From assembly GCF_964275005.1 (NCBI RefSeq), contig NC_092686.1:44328333-44392332 (forward strand): a stretch of 64,000 bases of DNA. Reading direction: 5' to 3'. The notes below the pieces were generated by a model. It had not been told where the DNA came from and did not search any database. It worked only from the letters and a program-made list of their open reading frames with translations. Source of the stretch: Diadema setosum (Eukaryota; Echinodermata; Echinoidea; Diadematoida; Diadematidae). Position 1 is the first letter of the stretch, and the number at the start of each line of letters is the position of its first letter. The translations under genes were made by a program, and so were the position numbers. Below are positions 1-10,348 of this stretch, in pieces.

Positions 1-1165
1 TTAATCTGAAAATGAAATGGGGTCTAAGTTAAGGATCAACTTCAATAGACCGTATGCATTGATGTCACAGCTTACCTAACGACCGATTTCAACGCCATCT
101 TTACGGGCAAACAATGTCTTGACAATGCACTCAAGCGTGTACTAGAAGTACGGTACCCTAACGATAGGAAAGCCCTATGTGCAACCACAAAATTTGATTC
201 ACTTGATTATGACCTTTAATAAAATGACACTTATTGATGTTTTAATTTATGCTACAGACGCGCCGTTTACCCTAGGAGAATCTAGAAATTACATGTTTCA
301 GCTTCTCAGCGATGTCATTGTGAGTGAACTACAGCCATCAAAAAAATAATAATTTAATAATGATTATCATTGCTACAAAAGCTGCCAGATATTTGCATGA
401 TCACGCACTACTATTTCCAAGTCGCTTCTCCCTCGCTACTAAAAATCTACTAAATCTAGGCCCTACATGTACTCCCCAGCTGCTGCGTTGTGTTGGCAGG
501 CCATGTACGGGCGGTCTGCCGTATCAGGATCGTGCACAAGTAATTGATCTACATTAGTGCGCATTCATATTATTAGGCGTGCGCAACTTGCAGAATCATA
601 GCTGCAGCTCTTTATGCCAGCCTCAATACAATTGTGAAAAATTGTCGGTGGGCATCTAAAACGTTCATAAATTGTGAGATGTCAGACGAACTCGGCAATT
701 ATTTTTCCGTGAAGTCTTTTGATGGAAAATTGCTACATTCTCTAGCCTAGTTGTAGAAGAGCAGTTCAAATTTAAGAAGCTTGGGGTATGGTCGCCGCTC
801 AGTATAAATCAGTCTGTTCCGGCCAAAACTCTGACCAGCATAAAAAAATGGGATTGTGCTTGAGGCGGCCTAAAATTATGCTAAATTGCCATGAAATTAC
901 TAGTACAACGTTGTATTTTACATCATCGTGTCAACCAATTGTGGTGCTTAATCAGCAGACAAGCAAAAACACCCAGAAAGCACCCAGAAAATAATCCCAT
1001 AAGATCTCGAAATTAAAGTAAACTGATGTGACATAAACGTTGACCCTGTATAAATATGTGTACATTGCGGTGCTAACAGCGCATCGCTTGCCCTTGGGTT
1101 GAGGGCGCCCTTCAGCTTCTAAGGCTGCGTGACGTCATGTGCATAAGGTCTATAAACATTACATT
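1..1165. other. Upstream non-coding stretch
   Basis: No gene is supported here. The first 25 bases match the 'AATCTGAAAATGAAAT' repeat seen again at 1400-1575, so the window opens inside a copy of that repeat. The short open frames at 324-557 and 788-994 have no recognisable domain, no splice context and ordinary AT-rich composition, and I leave them out. A promoter or non-coding first exon of the death-domain gene could lie here, but I cannot point to one. Confidence 0.5.
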
Positions 1166-1354
1166 GCACTCCCGTTATAATGAACATGGTTGTAACAAAA
1201 TGCCAGTTACAATGAAGCAAAAATTTAGGCCACAACATTATTTGCTCTATGTCTAGCAATGTTTTTTAGTGTTTTGTTCAGTTATAACAAAATTTTGATA
1301 TATCGCAAAGAAAACTGCTAGTCCCAAGGACTTCATTTGAACGGGAGTCTACTG
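1166..1354. mobile_element. pogo/Tigger-type MITE, copy 1
   Basis: The left end reads GCACTCCCGTTATAATGAAC. The right end, read inward on the other strand, is CAGTAGACTCCCGTT, so the ends are imperfect inverted repeats of the CAGT..ACTCCCGTTATAACGAA type. A TA follows the right end (1355-1356). A second copy in the same orientation lies at 36804-36989, with shared internal text such as 'TTTTGATAT' and 'AAAGAAAACTGC'. No transposase is present. The pogo/Tigger assignment rests on the end sequence and TA target and is from memory. Confidence 0.7.
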
Positions 1355-1359
1355 TATTC

Positions 1360-1580
1360 CAAAGGTTCATCCAATGGAATAAGGTTCGTTCTGAAGGTGC
1401 ATTAATCTGAAAATGAAATAAGGGTGGTAATCCAAAGCTTTGTTCATCTGGAGATTTTCATCTGAAAATGAAATAAGGTTTAAGGTTCATTAGTATATAC
1501 ATGAAAATGTATAGCATTCGTTTATAATCTTAAAATGAAATGAGGTTTGTTGATCCAAAAATGAAATACAGCAAGGTTTG
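1360..1580. repeat. Degenerate 'AATCTGAAAATGAAATAAGGTTCG' repeat array
   Basis: Several diverged copies of a short unit containing ATCTGAAAATGAAATAAGG and GGTTCGTT follow one another. The same motif in better condition forms palindromic arrays at about 28985-29440 and 31438-31810. The array sits just upstream of the first coding exon of the death-domain gene. Confidence 0.6.
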
Positions 1581-1626
1581 TCATCCTCGCTATTGTTTTT
1601 GTAATAATATATGTTTTTTCATGTAG

Positions 1627-1751
1627 GTGTTCTTTCTCGGATCTGCATCTAGCATAGACCTCTGTATTTCCTGCATTTAGACCTGCTGCATGGTGATGCA
1701 CTAAAGACAGAATTCACCAAGGATTGAACTGACGACATTGACAGGAACACC
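1627..1751 (+). other. 5' UTR part of the first coding exon
   Basis: A good acceptor (pyrimidine run, then CATGTAG) ends at 1626, so the exon probably starts at 1627 and an untranslated exon lies further upstream. An in-frame TGA precedes the ATG by eight codons, which fixes the translation start at 1752. The start context ACACCATGG is strong by Kozak rules. A transcription start within this stretch is also possible. Confidence 0.5.
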
Positions 1752-2604
1752 ATGGATGACTCTGAGAGATTTCCTTGTTTGTATCGGAACACAGAAATCA
1801 ATGGCAATGAACCCACGCCGGGTCAAAGTGAGTTTGTTGACGATAACTTCCAGGAGTCACCTGGCTTCGACGACACAGACAGCTCCTCTCCGAAAGTCCT
1901 CTCTCCCGTTCCGGATATCATTGACCGCGTTGCCATGGTTTCAAGCCAGAATGACAACGATGATGCTGGCTACTATTCTCAGGATCCGAAGGAGATGCCC
2001 TCCCTATATCCTGAGGTCACTAATGCCAATAGAAATCAGCAGTCTATATTAAACAACAATCTAAGACCACTGAACTGCAGAGGGTCAGTTTCTTCAGGAA
2101 AGGTGTATGGTGTAAGCATGCCACCAAATTACATAGTGAATTCAAACAGTAGAAGGACTTCATTTGGCCCAAGCAGCGATAAGAATTCATTGGATGTAGT
2201 GAACTCTCAGAGAGACAAAGAGATTGTTCTCCGGAAAATTCCCTCTCCGACGTCCCCCGAGAGAGGTCAGAATGAAAATGGGAGTTTTCTGCCGGAATTA
2301 TCATCCAGAAACAACCAAATCTCTGCCAAGAGAAAGTTGGAATACATTGAGAGTGAGTGTCAAAGCAGTCGGTCCTCAGGAGCACAGAGTGCGACAGGGA
2401 GCTTTGCCAAACAAACTTGTGATAATGATAAACCTTCCAGTGAGGATGCAACAAGCGGAACCAAAAAGAGGAAAAGGAGAGATGGCGATGATGAAAGTGA
2501 TGGTAATGCTGATTCCACAACTGACATGGTTGAGCCAGACAATAAGAGGATGCGAGGAGCAGAGCTGTTGCCACGGCAACCTTCACATCCTCCAGCCCCT
2601 CAAG
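1752..2604 (+). CDS. Death-domain gene, coding exon 1
   Basis: Encodes residues 1-284 plus the first base of codon 285. The donor is CAAG|GTAGAG. The open frame continues a few codons into the intron before a TAG, which is read-through and not part of the protein. It holds the disordered acidic region and the basic cluster. The open frames on both strands overlapping it are shadows. Confidence 0.85.
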
Positions 2605-5600
2605 GTAGAGTATCAAGAATTTAGGAAGATTTGAAAGAAAACCAAAGCCCTTGATAAATGTGGATTGAGTGAAAGCAACAATATTACTAGTACAATACAT
2701 CAGTGAAAGGAAATGGAAAATCACACCATTGATTCGAAAGTTATGAACTTTTGAAGTTTCAGTGCCATGACTACTACACTTCATGATGTCATTATGGACA
2801 ACAATATAAAGAAAACAAAGAAAATTCAACATATACCCTAACTTTCTAGGATAATGAAAGAGCACTTACCTCTTTTCAGAAAGCAGGGGGAATAATATTA
2901 CCCTTAACACATGTCAGTAACAAGTCAATGGAATGTTTACTTTTCAATAAATATGAAATTTTGTGGAATTCTGAAATCTGTATTTTCTTTATTTCGTTGT
3001 CGAAAAAGACATCACGAAGTGTATTAATCTCCTTATAAATCCAGTCATGACAGCACAGAAATGGAAAAGTTCATAACGTTTGACTGGATTGTCCGATTTT
3101 CCTCAAACTTTCGCTGCTAAATATTGCTGCTTTTACTCAATCCACATTTACATGTATAATTGGACTTTGGCTTCCTTAATAAATAAAATAGGTGGGAGTC
3201 CTTGTTTGGTATCCATTGTCTGTTGCATGGACATAGTGTTCTCAGTGCATATAATAAGGACAATAGATTGTTCCTCTGATAAATTTCCAGCTTTATAGAG
3301 ATAAACCATTAAGAAATCAATAAACTACAATGTGTGGACAGGATGTCTTTTTCAGCTGTAGATATTTTTGTGTGCAAAACAGGACAATGAAATGTAAGAA
3401 ACAGAGTCATCTTTCATGCAAAAGTCAGTGATTGATAATGATATCAAAATTTACATGTGTAACAGTAAGTGTCATTTAAGGAATAATAGTACAATAGTGT
3501 TATTTGGTGTTGTGGATCGTTCTAAATAAACTGGAAAAAGTCTCACTATTAATTACAAAGAGGGTTAAAGGTCAATCCATGATCGATGGTCAAGATCAAT
3601 TAACTTTGACATCTAACTGTAAATGCAGGGTCACGCTCTTAGGGCATACAATGATGTACAGTATGTTTGTACAGCTACAAAGTGATTGCATGTGGAGCAG
3701 AGGCATCCCAGTTTTCTGCACAAAAGTGAAATTGCTAGTTCCATTAATTATCTATTATTAACCCTAACTTACAACTCTGTACCTGGGCTACTTTGTATTT
3801 TGTGAGCTTAATCCTGGGGGGGGCATGATGGCCCCCCTTATGATCTCAGCCACGATTCGCGCGTTCGTTACAAAAATTGGCACACACGTCACTCATGACG
3901 CAATCTATAGGGCTGTGTTTTTAAATTTCAATAAATCGCTTTATTTTATTCTATATAAATTAATTATGTTAATTTATGCATAGAAGTAGAATTTGGCTGG
4001 AAATCATTAAATAAAGCCCCCCTGATTTAATTTACATGTAGGTAAAAAAAAGATTGGTATCAATTTTAATTTCTTATGTATTTTTGTTTTTATAATTTCT
4101 TATGTATTTCATTGGTTTTTTTTTTGCTCTTTGTTTTTATTGTTTTTTCAATGGGAATCATTAGCAACACTATTTCAATCATAAGAAACATAAAATTTAT
4201 TGTTTTTAATCACTAAAAGTAAAAATAATGATACAATTACGAATTTCAGATAGAAACCTGATTTGCATTGGTTTTTGTACACAAAATCACGTTTTTGAGC
4301 AATTTTCAGTCTGACATGCACTTACGTAATGTTGCGTAACTTCGAAACCACGTACGTTGGTCTTAAAAGTTGCGCAAGGCTTCAAGGTAAATTGTCATGA
4401 ATCGCCATGTGGATGCGTTCTTGCGTTGCGGAGATGTCGCGCGAAGTGTCGAGGGGGGGGGGGCCCATTATGGCCCCCCCAGGTAAGTTAGGGTTAAATC
4501 ATCTTCTCAGTTTTAGAAGTGCACTTTAGATACTGGAACAGTACCTAGTACCTGTACTTTTTCCTTATGCTGTTTTGTCTTGTGCCACTAATTATCTTTC
4601 CGTTGTAATCATCATTTGTCAGGAAGTTGGTACACAGTTAATGTAATTGATGTATTACAGGTTGCATGGTGCAGGGCCCAGCCAGAAGTAGGCCCAATGG
4701 TTCAAACAACCAGTATGAAATCCAAGGACAGAACAACTGGGTGGTTGAGAGTCCTCAACACTGTACATTCCACAGTAAGTATCATTTCATGTTGGTTTTG
4801 TTTCTTTTGAATTCATAAAGGTATGCTTTCTCATTGATAATAAACTTGTTTATCATTTGTACAGTTTTCAAATATAATTGCGTATATATTTATGTAACAT
4901 TGAAGGTCTGAACTTGTTTTACAGTGCTCTGGACTGAGATAATGCTCTGATGAACATTCATAATAGTAATACACTAAAAACGTATAATTGGAGGTTGTCA
5001 AACATTCTTCAATATGAAGTTGTGGTTATGAATTACTTCGATCCTCTTAAAATTCTCTGAATGCACATCGGGCATGGTTGTTTGTTATTGTTATCATCAG
5101 GCTGGTTCCTTTGGAGGTTACTATTTTTTGGCACCTGTCCAAATACAACTCCCGAGCTCTCGTCTGGACTCCTGTGCCCTTTGGCTCACAGCCTATCTGC
5201 TACATACAGGAAGTGCCTAGTTTTTTACTCATTGCCAATCGACAGCCCACAGTGCAGTCCATCACTCCAATAGGGCAAAATGCCATCCTGTTTATCACTA
5301 CTCTCTCCTGTTATGATGTCATATCTTTCCACTCAGAGTCCTTGCACTCCACTCCATTACTCTGTTGCATTTTTTCCTCAGAAGGAGGAATAGTTCTTGA
5401 CATCAGTTTCTATCTGGGATTCTCTTCTCGTTTCCTCAGCTTTCGATGGGCTGATTTTGCTACAACGCACATTTCCCATAGACACCTGCCCAAGTAAAAT
5501 ACTTGAGACTCGTCCTCAATGGGTTCTCCCCTTCCCTTCTCTTGAGGATATCTTATTGCTCTACAATAAAAAAAGAAAGAAATTGTGTGATATATCTGTA

Positions 5601-8600
5601 ATTACTTTATTTGTGCCACAACGATTGATGGATGCTTTGCAAGCACACTTTTGCAGAAATTGGAGATAGCTACATGGGTATTGTGATGGCATCTATGTTA
5701 GTATGTCAATGCCTGTAAATTTCAAGGTGTGTGCAAATAAAGTGCAGTCACCCAAAATATTGTCTGATCAGCACGTGAAAATTGAGACAGTGACAAAAAA
5801 AAAAAAAAGAACAAAAGAAGCAAATACAGTACGCAGCTGTTCAAAGTGCTCACTGTATCAATTCCATAGTTTAATCTGCTGGTCAGACATGTCTAATAGA
5901 TTTTTTCATTCTGCTAAAATTGTCCCAAATTGATGTACAACTACTGTATATCTATCAGAGAATGAGTTTGCTTTGTAAATATGCTGCAGTACCATCATAT
6001 TCCACCAATCAACTTTAATTTGTAAAGAAAGAAACACACACACAATTAGCCAGGGGAGTGTTTCTCCACCCTGTCCTTGTTCTGTCAATTCTTCAGTGAG
6101 AATGATTTCATGGAATTGGAAAAGTACTGATGTAATATCAGGAAACGAATTTGATGTGTTTTGTTATGAATAGAAACAGGGCGATTTGTGTATACGTGCA
6201 TTCTAGGACAGGCAGAGTTCCGTTCAACCTGATGTGGAGTCTATGAAATTACCTTGGGCTGAACTCTTGTAGTAGATCACCAGTACAGCTGTGTCAACAA
6301 GGACAGGAGTAGTGAACTTTTTTTTTTTTTGGGGGGGGGGGGGGGTGGGTGGGACCTGCTGGTAGGATTGACTGAGTGTAGGATTGTTATTGTCCTTTGC
6401 CATTGTGGATAATGTCAAACACTTTACTAGAATGATGTACAGTACATGTGTACCTGGCTGTTGTGGTGAAGTCTGTAGTTGTCGTTGTTGCTAACATGGG
6501 CAGCCATGATGCCATGGTAACCATGAATGCTGGCAAGGAAGTGCCAATTTACGTGATAGCTCTTGAAGAGGATAAGTTGGACGTGACATGTGGGATTATC
6601 AGCTTTTTTCTTATAATAATCCAGAGTGATGTCAACAGCTTTTCCCCACTTCTCCAATGTCTTGTTTTTGTCTCAAGCCCATGTCACATTTAATATCTGC
6701 AGAGACAAGGCTGCTATATTAAAGTTTCTTCAGAGACTTAAGAAAAAAAACCCAGCAATATGTGTACCGGTATGTTTGTGTGTTTGCTGGGATTGAAATC
6801 ATGAAGGGTGCTCGTGAATAGACAGACAAATAATATTTAGTCACACATTTATACTGTAAGCAGCTAGGGAAGAGGTGGGAATAGTGAGACATCCTGTATG
6901 GTTTTTATCTTGTTATTGATGTTTCTCATTTGTGTGTTGGTACAGTATTTTTCATTTTGTTCATCACCTGTCTTCATAGTAAGAACAATTACCTGCATGT
7001 AGTACAGTATAATTGCAGTGCCAAAAGCTCAAACTCAAATTTAGTCCATGCTCTCCCGTACCCTGTGTATCTTTTATGTTCATTTGTTTTTAAAAGACCA
7101 TCTAAATCAAGAATTTGGCATGCTACCTATTACAATATACCTCTGCCAAGGGTGTTTTTTTTTTTTTCTGCGTTGGTTTGTGTGCTTGTTTGTTTGCTTG
7201 TCTGTCTGTGTGTTTGCAAAATAAATCAAAAAGTTGTGAACATATTTAGATGAAACTTACAGGAAAAGTTGATAATGGCACAAGCAATAGATGATTAAAT
7301 TTTGTTAGTGTTCCAGAAAACTACTGGACCCGGGATACTTTCATTTCTTTTTAGGGTTGTCAAATGTTGGCAAATAGGGCCAACAAATGAGGGAGTATTT
7401 GAGATGTGCACAGTACGTGCACCAAGTGCACGCTCGGGCTGCAGGGTGTAACTACCTGCTGATGAGATGGACTCTGTATCTGAGACATAACAGGAAGCTT
7501 AAGGCTTCTTTATCAATGGGAAATACGGGCAATTTTCAGCATGCCTGTATGGGTAGAAATGAGCTGCTTGGTGGAGGTCTGCAATCTTGAGTGCTTTTCT
7601 AGATTAAAGTAATCTGTTTCAGGAATAAATGCTATGCTAGATAAAAAAAAAGAAAACATTATTTATGGCAGAGGCAGCTGTAAATTAGTAGACAAATGCA
7701 ATAAGAAAATGCTCAAGCAATATTTTTATATTGTTTGTTCAAACATCAAGTCCATCAATTTATTTGAAATGAAAGTAACAAATATTGTACTTACTAAGTT
7801 GAAACCCAGACTTTGAAATTCCATTGTCTCATATTGCTAAAATATAAGAAAATGTATTTCTTGACTATTTTCTTTTCTGAAATCTTATTTGATTAAGCAT
7901 CATGTTAGCATGGGTAATTTTCCCCATTTTTTATAAAATACAATTTTATGTCTTCGACATATTTTTTTTTTTACTTTTTTTTTTGATCTGCAGAGATTGA
8001 CAACACTACAATTTTTTTTTAATTTATTTATTTTTTTTAAAGAATGACATTTAAGTAATATTCTAAATTCAATTCCTCACCAGGTCCTGGGTTTTTAGTG
8101 AGGGTTGCTACAACTGTACATTTAACAATGTTGATCTCTTAAAGACAGTTTGTAGCCAGGCATAATGTATGTAAACACTTTGAAAACCTACTTCGTCTGG
8201 GATTGGTTATTTCCAATGCTCAATGTTTCAGTGGATGGTATACACCAGGTATTTGTCAATGACATTACGAGTCATGTTGCATTGTGTGAAAAGGACATGT
8301 CAGTTTATGAGATTGTAATTAATGTGTGACATGCTTTGACTTTGCTGTGACAGGCAGTTTGTATGTCAAAAAGTGTGAAGATGTTTGGATAATCGTGTAT
8401 TGGTTGTATACTTATTTTTCCTACAGTCTACCAGTCACAGGGGAGTGAGGCCAAAGGTCAACACCCAGTGGAGTGGGCAGGAATAAGCATTCATGAAGTT
8501 AATGGTAAGATATCATTCTAGCTCGAAATATGTGGACAGTGACAACAAACAAACACACAAACTTGCCATTAATATGGTAACTTTGGTCAACTATGACAAA

Positions 8601-9524
8601 TACAAGTCCCATAACAGATTTTCAGGCTGTCCATTGTGTCTGTCAAAGTTGTGTTTATGTATTTTATACATTTTTGTCCCCTGTTCAAGATAATTGTATG
8701 ATGAAGAAGAGAGATTGTGTATTAGTTTGTAATAAGCTTACAGAATCAAACACATACTTCAATGTGTAGCAGCATGTGGAGCAGTCAAAGAAATAGAAAA
8801 GCTTTCATAGAGCGTTTGCTCCTATCCTACTTCAAACCGAGAGGCACATAGATCTACACATCTTCTCGATCGATCAGGCTTGCCGGTGACCTTGTGAATA
8901 AGTGCCATGTGCACTACTATAGAGTAATCAATGATCTGCCAGAGAATAACAGTTATAAAATGCAGTTGTGCTTTTGCGCCTGCACACTCCCTGTCCTCCC
9001 GTGCATTAGCGAAAAAATAATGAAAGCACATGTAACTCATTTCAGCACTTCTGATGGTTACATTCTTAAAACCCACGTCGCAACCATGTTTAATTTCTTC
9101 ATGATATCATATCTCCAAGATATGAGTGTCAATGCCGTGATCTTGTTTCAGGAACCCAGAGAGTTGATAGGAACAGCAGTGTAGAGAAATATTGTCAATG
9201 CCATCATGTTATCTTCTTGTAATGACAGATGCAGCGTTGAAGAATGCTCTGCAGGAAGTTGCGAAGGTCATCTCCCAGGCTGGCAACTGGAAGAGGTTTG
9301 CCCGCATCCTGCCAGTGACCCGGAGCCCCTCCCTGGAGCAGGATCTGCGGGGTCTCGAGGCGTGTCCGGCGAGCCCCCGTGACAAGGCCCTGACGGTTCT
9401 CCTGCGATGGTGGCGCGAGGAGTGCGGGTGCAGTCTGGGCGGTGAGGTCAAGGAGAAACTGAGAGGAGCTCTGGAGGACTGTAGATTGGTCAGGATGGCT
9501 CGCAGTCTGGACAAACTCCTCTAG
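1752..9524 (+). CDS. Nuclear-type death-domain protein, complete spliced gene (4 coding exons, 446 aa)
   Basis: Exons 1752-2604, 4661-4774, 8427-8504 and 9229-9524 join with GT..AG introns, and every junction is phase 1. The reading frame runs from ATG to TAG (1341 nt). Residues 1-236 are acidic and rich in Ser, Asn and Pro, with several SP sites and no visible fold. KKRKRR (238-243) and NKRMR (264-268), separated by an acidic stretch, look like a bipartite nuclear-localisation signal. Residues 285-348 form a linker with a possibly folded piece around NNWVVESPQHCTFH. Residues 349-446 form a death domain: six amphipathic helices, with GNWKRFARIL where families show W+.LA+.LG, the LLRWWREE helix, and the final LEDCRLVRMARSLDKLL. 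Death domains recruit partners by homotypic binding in apoptosis and NF-kB signalling. I cannot place this one in a named subfamily. A nuclear location is inferred. Confidence 0.85.
2638..3176. mobile_element. Foldback element of the 'AAAGGACAAGTTCACC' family, diverged copy
   Basis: Aligns by eye along its whole length with the well-preserved copy at 37689-38247. Shared blocks include ATACATCAGTGAAAG, AAGAAAATTCAACATAT, GAATAATATTACCC and TTCCTCAAACTTTC. The outermost ends have decayed and the TTAA target duplication can no longer be seen. Confidence 0.7.
3762..4493. mobile_element. TTAA-flanked foldback element (non-autonomous)
   Basis: TTAA at 3758-3761 and at 4494-4497 flank inverted ends CCCTAACTTAC. 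Further in, both sides carry the same near-palindrome, CCTGGGGGGGGCATGATGG on the left and CCTGGGGGGGCCATAATGG on the right strand. On the left the two blocks are separated by about 40 extra bases. TTAA targets are used by Kolobok and piggyBac elements. No transposase remains, so the superfamily is open. Confidence 0.65.
4661..4774 (+). CDS. Death-domain gene, coding exon 2
   Basis: The acceptor is TATTACAG|GTTGC and the donor is CACA|GTAAGT. It is 114 nt, phase 1 to phase 1, and encodes residues 285-322 plus one base, including NNWVVESPQHCTFH. The length is a multiple of three, so skipping it would keep the frame. A different frame across this stretch also stays open (4616-4810) but does not join to the flanking exons. 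Confidence 0.8.
5447..5525. mobile_element. 'AACCCGTTGAGGAC' mini-element, 5'-truncated copy
   Basis: GGGCTGATTTTGCTACAACG, then CATAGACACCTGCCC, then CTCGTCCTCAATGGGTT, match the complete copies at 42310-42405 and 55630-55720. The left inverted repeat is lost. Confidence 0.65.
6318..6345. repeat. T(13)G(15) homopolymer junction
   Basis: Thirteen T are followed directly by fifteen G and then GTGGG-like text. Similar T-then-G (or C-then-A) joints recur at 15361-15385, 23977-24001, 49687-49738, 51843-51874 and 58158-58179. Confidence 0.9.
7129..7345. repeat. Dispersed 'CCTCTGCCAAGG...TTGTCTGTCTG' repeat
   Basis: ACCTCTGCCAAGGGTG, a T run, a GTTTG/TCTG-rich stretch, then AAAAAGTTGTGAAC and GTTGATAATGGCACAAG. 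From memory this matches a repeat spread widely in marine animal genomes. No coding content. A library search would confirm it. Confidence 0.5.
8427..8504 (+). CDS. Death-domain gene, coding exon 3
   Basis: The acceptor is TTTTTCCTACAG and the donor is AATG|GTAAGA. It is 78 nt, phase 1 to phase 1, and encodes residues 323-348 plus one base. It carries HPVEWAGISIHEVN, the link leading into the death domain. It is symmetric and so could be skipped without breaking the frame. Confidence 0.8.
8505..9228 (+). other. Intron 3 of the death-domain gene
   Basis: 724 bases without a supported feature. The open frames at 8822-9184 on both strands show no domain and do not join the exons. Confidence 0.6.
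9229..9524 (+). CDS. Death-domain gene, last coding exon (death domain)
   Basis: The acceptor is TAATGACAG|ATGC. The exon encodes residues 349-446 and the TAG stop, which is the whole death domain in one exon. It is markedly GC-rich compared with its surroundings. Tryptophans in GNWKRFAR and LLRWWREE sit where death domains have core aromatics. The strong composition also opens a minus-strand frame (9209-9514), which is a shadow. Confidence 0.88.
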
Positions 9525-10348
9525 ACCAGACCTTGATGCTGCAGGAGGACTGGTGTAGTAAGTCCCTGTGCATCTGCATTTCCTGTATGAGAGTAAAGTT
9601 CAGCAGGGATCACAGATCACGAGGAGATTCAGGAGTCCATCTGACTTGGAGTCCTGAAAAGTGAATAACGTAAAAGAATCCAGTATTAGTACCTCCATTC
9701 TTCTGTGAATCCACAGCTCTGATGCACAGTGGCATCAAAGTGCTTCTTAGGGGGGTTATTGGGGGGAAAACAGATTTTTGAAAAATGGGCAAGGAAGGGT
9801 GGATAGAAATGAAGATGAACCCCTGTAAGGAGTTCTGTGATTTTACACAGTCCCTGTGCAATAGGTATAACAGGTTGACTGTAAAAAGGAACCCACTGGT
9901 GGGAATTGATGTATGGTTAAGACAATACAGAGAATGTTGTAGTGTTAGTCTAGATAGACTGGATGCAGGGATATTCTGCATTGACAATTTTGTGAAGGTT
10001 CCAGTAGACAGTCTGTCAATTTGTAAGAATTTAAGTTATGTCACCTTAGATTATCCTCTGAAATAAGACCTGTATACAGTGTGCTTTTTGCCCTATTTTA
10101 CAAGAAATTACACTTCTCATTTTCAGTAATGCCAATGAGAATTTCAAAGACTTAGCAAGCACTGAAAATTATTTTTCCTTCCTCAGTCTTTTGTCTGAAT
10201 TTCTGTCTCTGTCTCTCTTGCTCTCGTACGAATTTAGGATGATACGGACAGCATTCGGGGGGGGGGGGGGGGGGGGGGGGGGAAAGAGTTGTAATGGATC
10301 TATGACTGCCTTGTGCTCAGCAGGAAAGTGCAATATGGGATATTACAA
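9525..10348 (+). other. Probable 3' UTR / intergenic stretch
   Basis: No coding feature. I find no AATAAA soon after the stop. The nearest on this strand is about 11156, inside the next element, so the transcript end is unknown. The stretch includes a run of 26 G (10257-10282). Confidence 0.45.
10257..10282. repeat. G(26) homopolymer
   Basis: An uninterrupted run of 26 G on the + strand. Its length in the real genome may vary or be misassembled. Confidence 0.9.

Larger units (their letters stand above)
2605..4660 (+). other. Intron 1 of the death-domain gene
   Basis: Holds two foldback elements, listed separately: 2638-3176, and 3762-4493 flanked by TTAA. No other coding exon is evident. 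The open frames at 3080-3298 and 3504-3761 show no domain. Confidence 0.6.
4775..8426 (+). other. Intron 2 of the death-domain gene
   Basis: No supported coding exon. It contains a truncated copy of the 'AACCCGTTGAGGAC' element (5447-5525), a T13/G15 homopolymer junction (6318-6345), a dispersed 'GTTTGTTTGCTTGTCTGTCTG' repeat (7129-7345) and T-rich runs near 7960-8040. The open frames at 5061-5669 and 6448-6693 lack domains and splice support. Confidence 0.55.

Noticed and set aside
2044..2865. 273-codon open frame on the - strand opposite the first death-domain exon
   Set aside because: It overlaps a coding exon that splices in frame on the + strand, has no domain, and runs into a degraded MITE. 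It is a shadow.
6427..6693. Overlapping frames on both strands (76 and 81 codons) with helical look
   Set aside because: Intronic, no domain, no splice signals consistent with the flanking exons.
9209..9514. 101-codon - strand frame opposite the death-domain exon
   Set aside because: A GC-rich shadow of a clearly coding exon.
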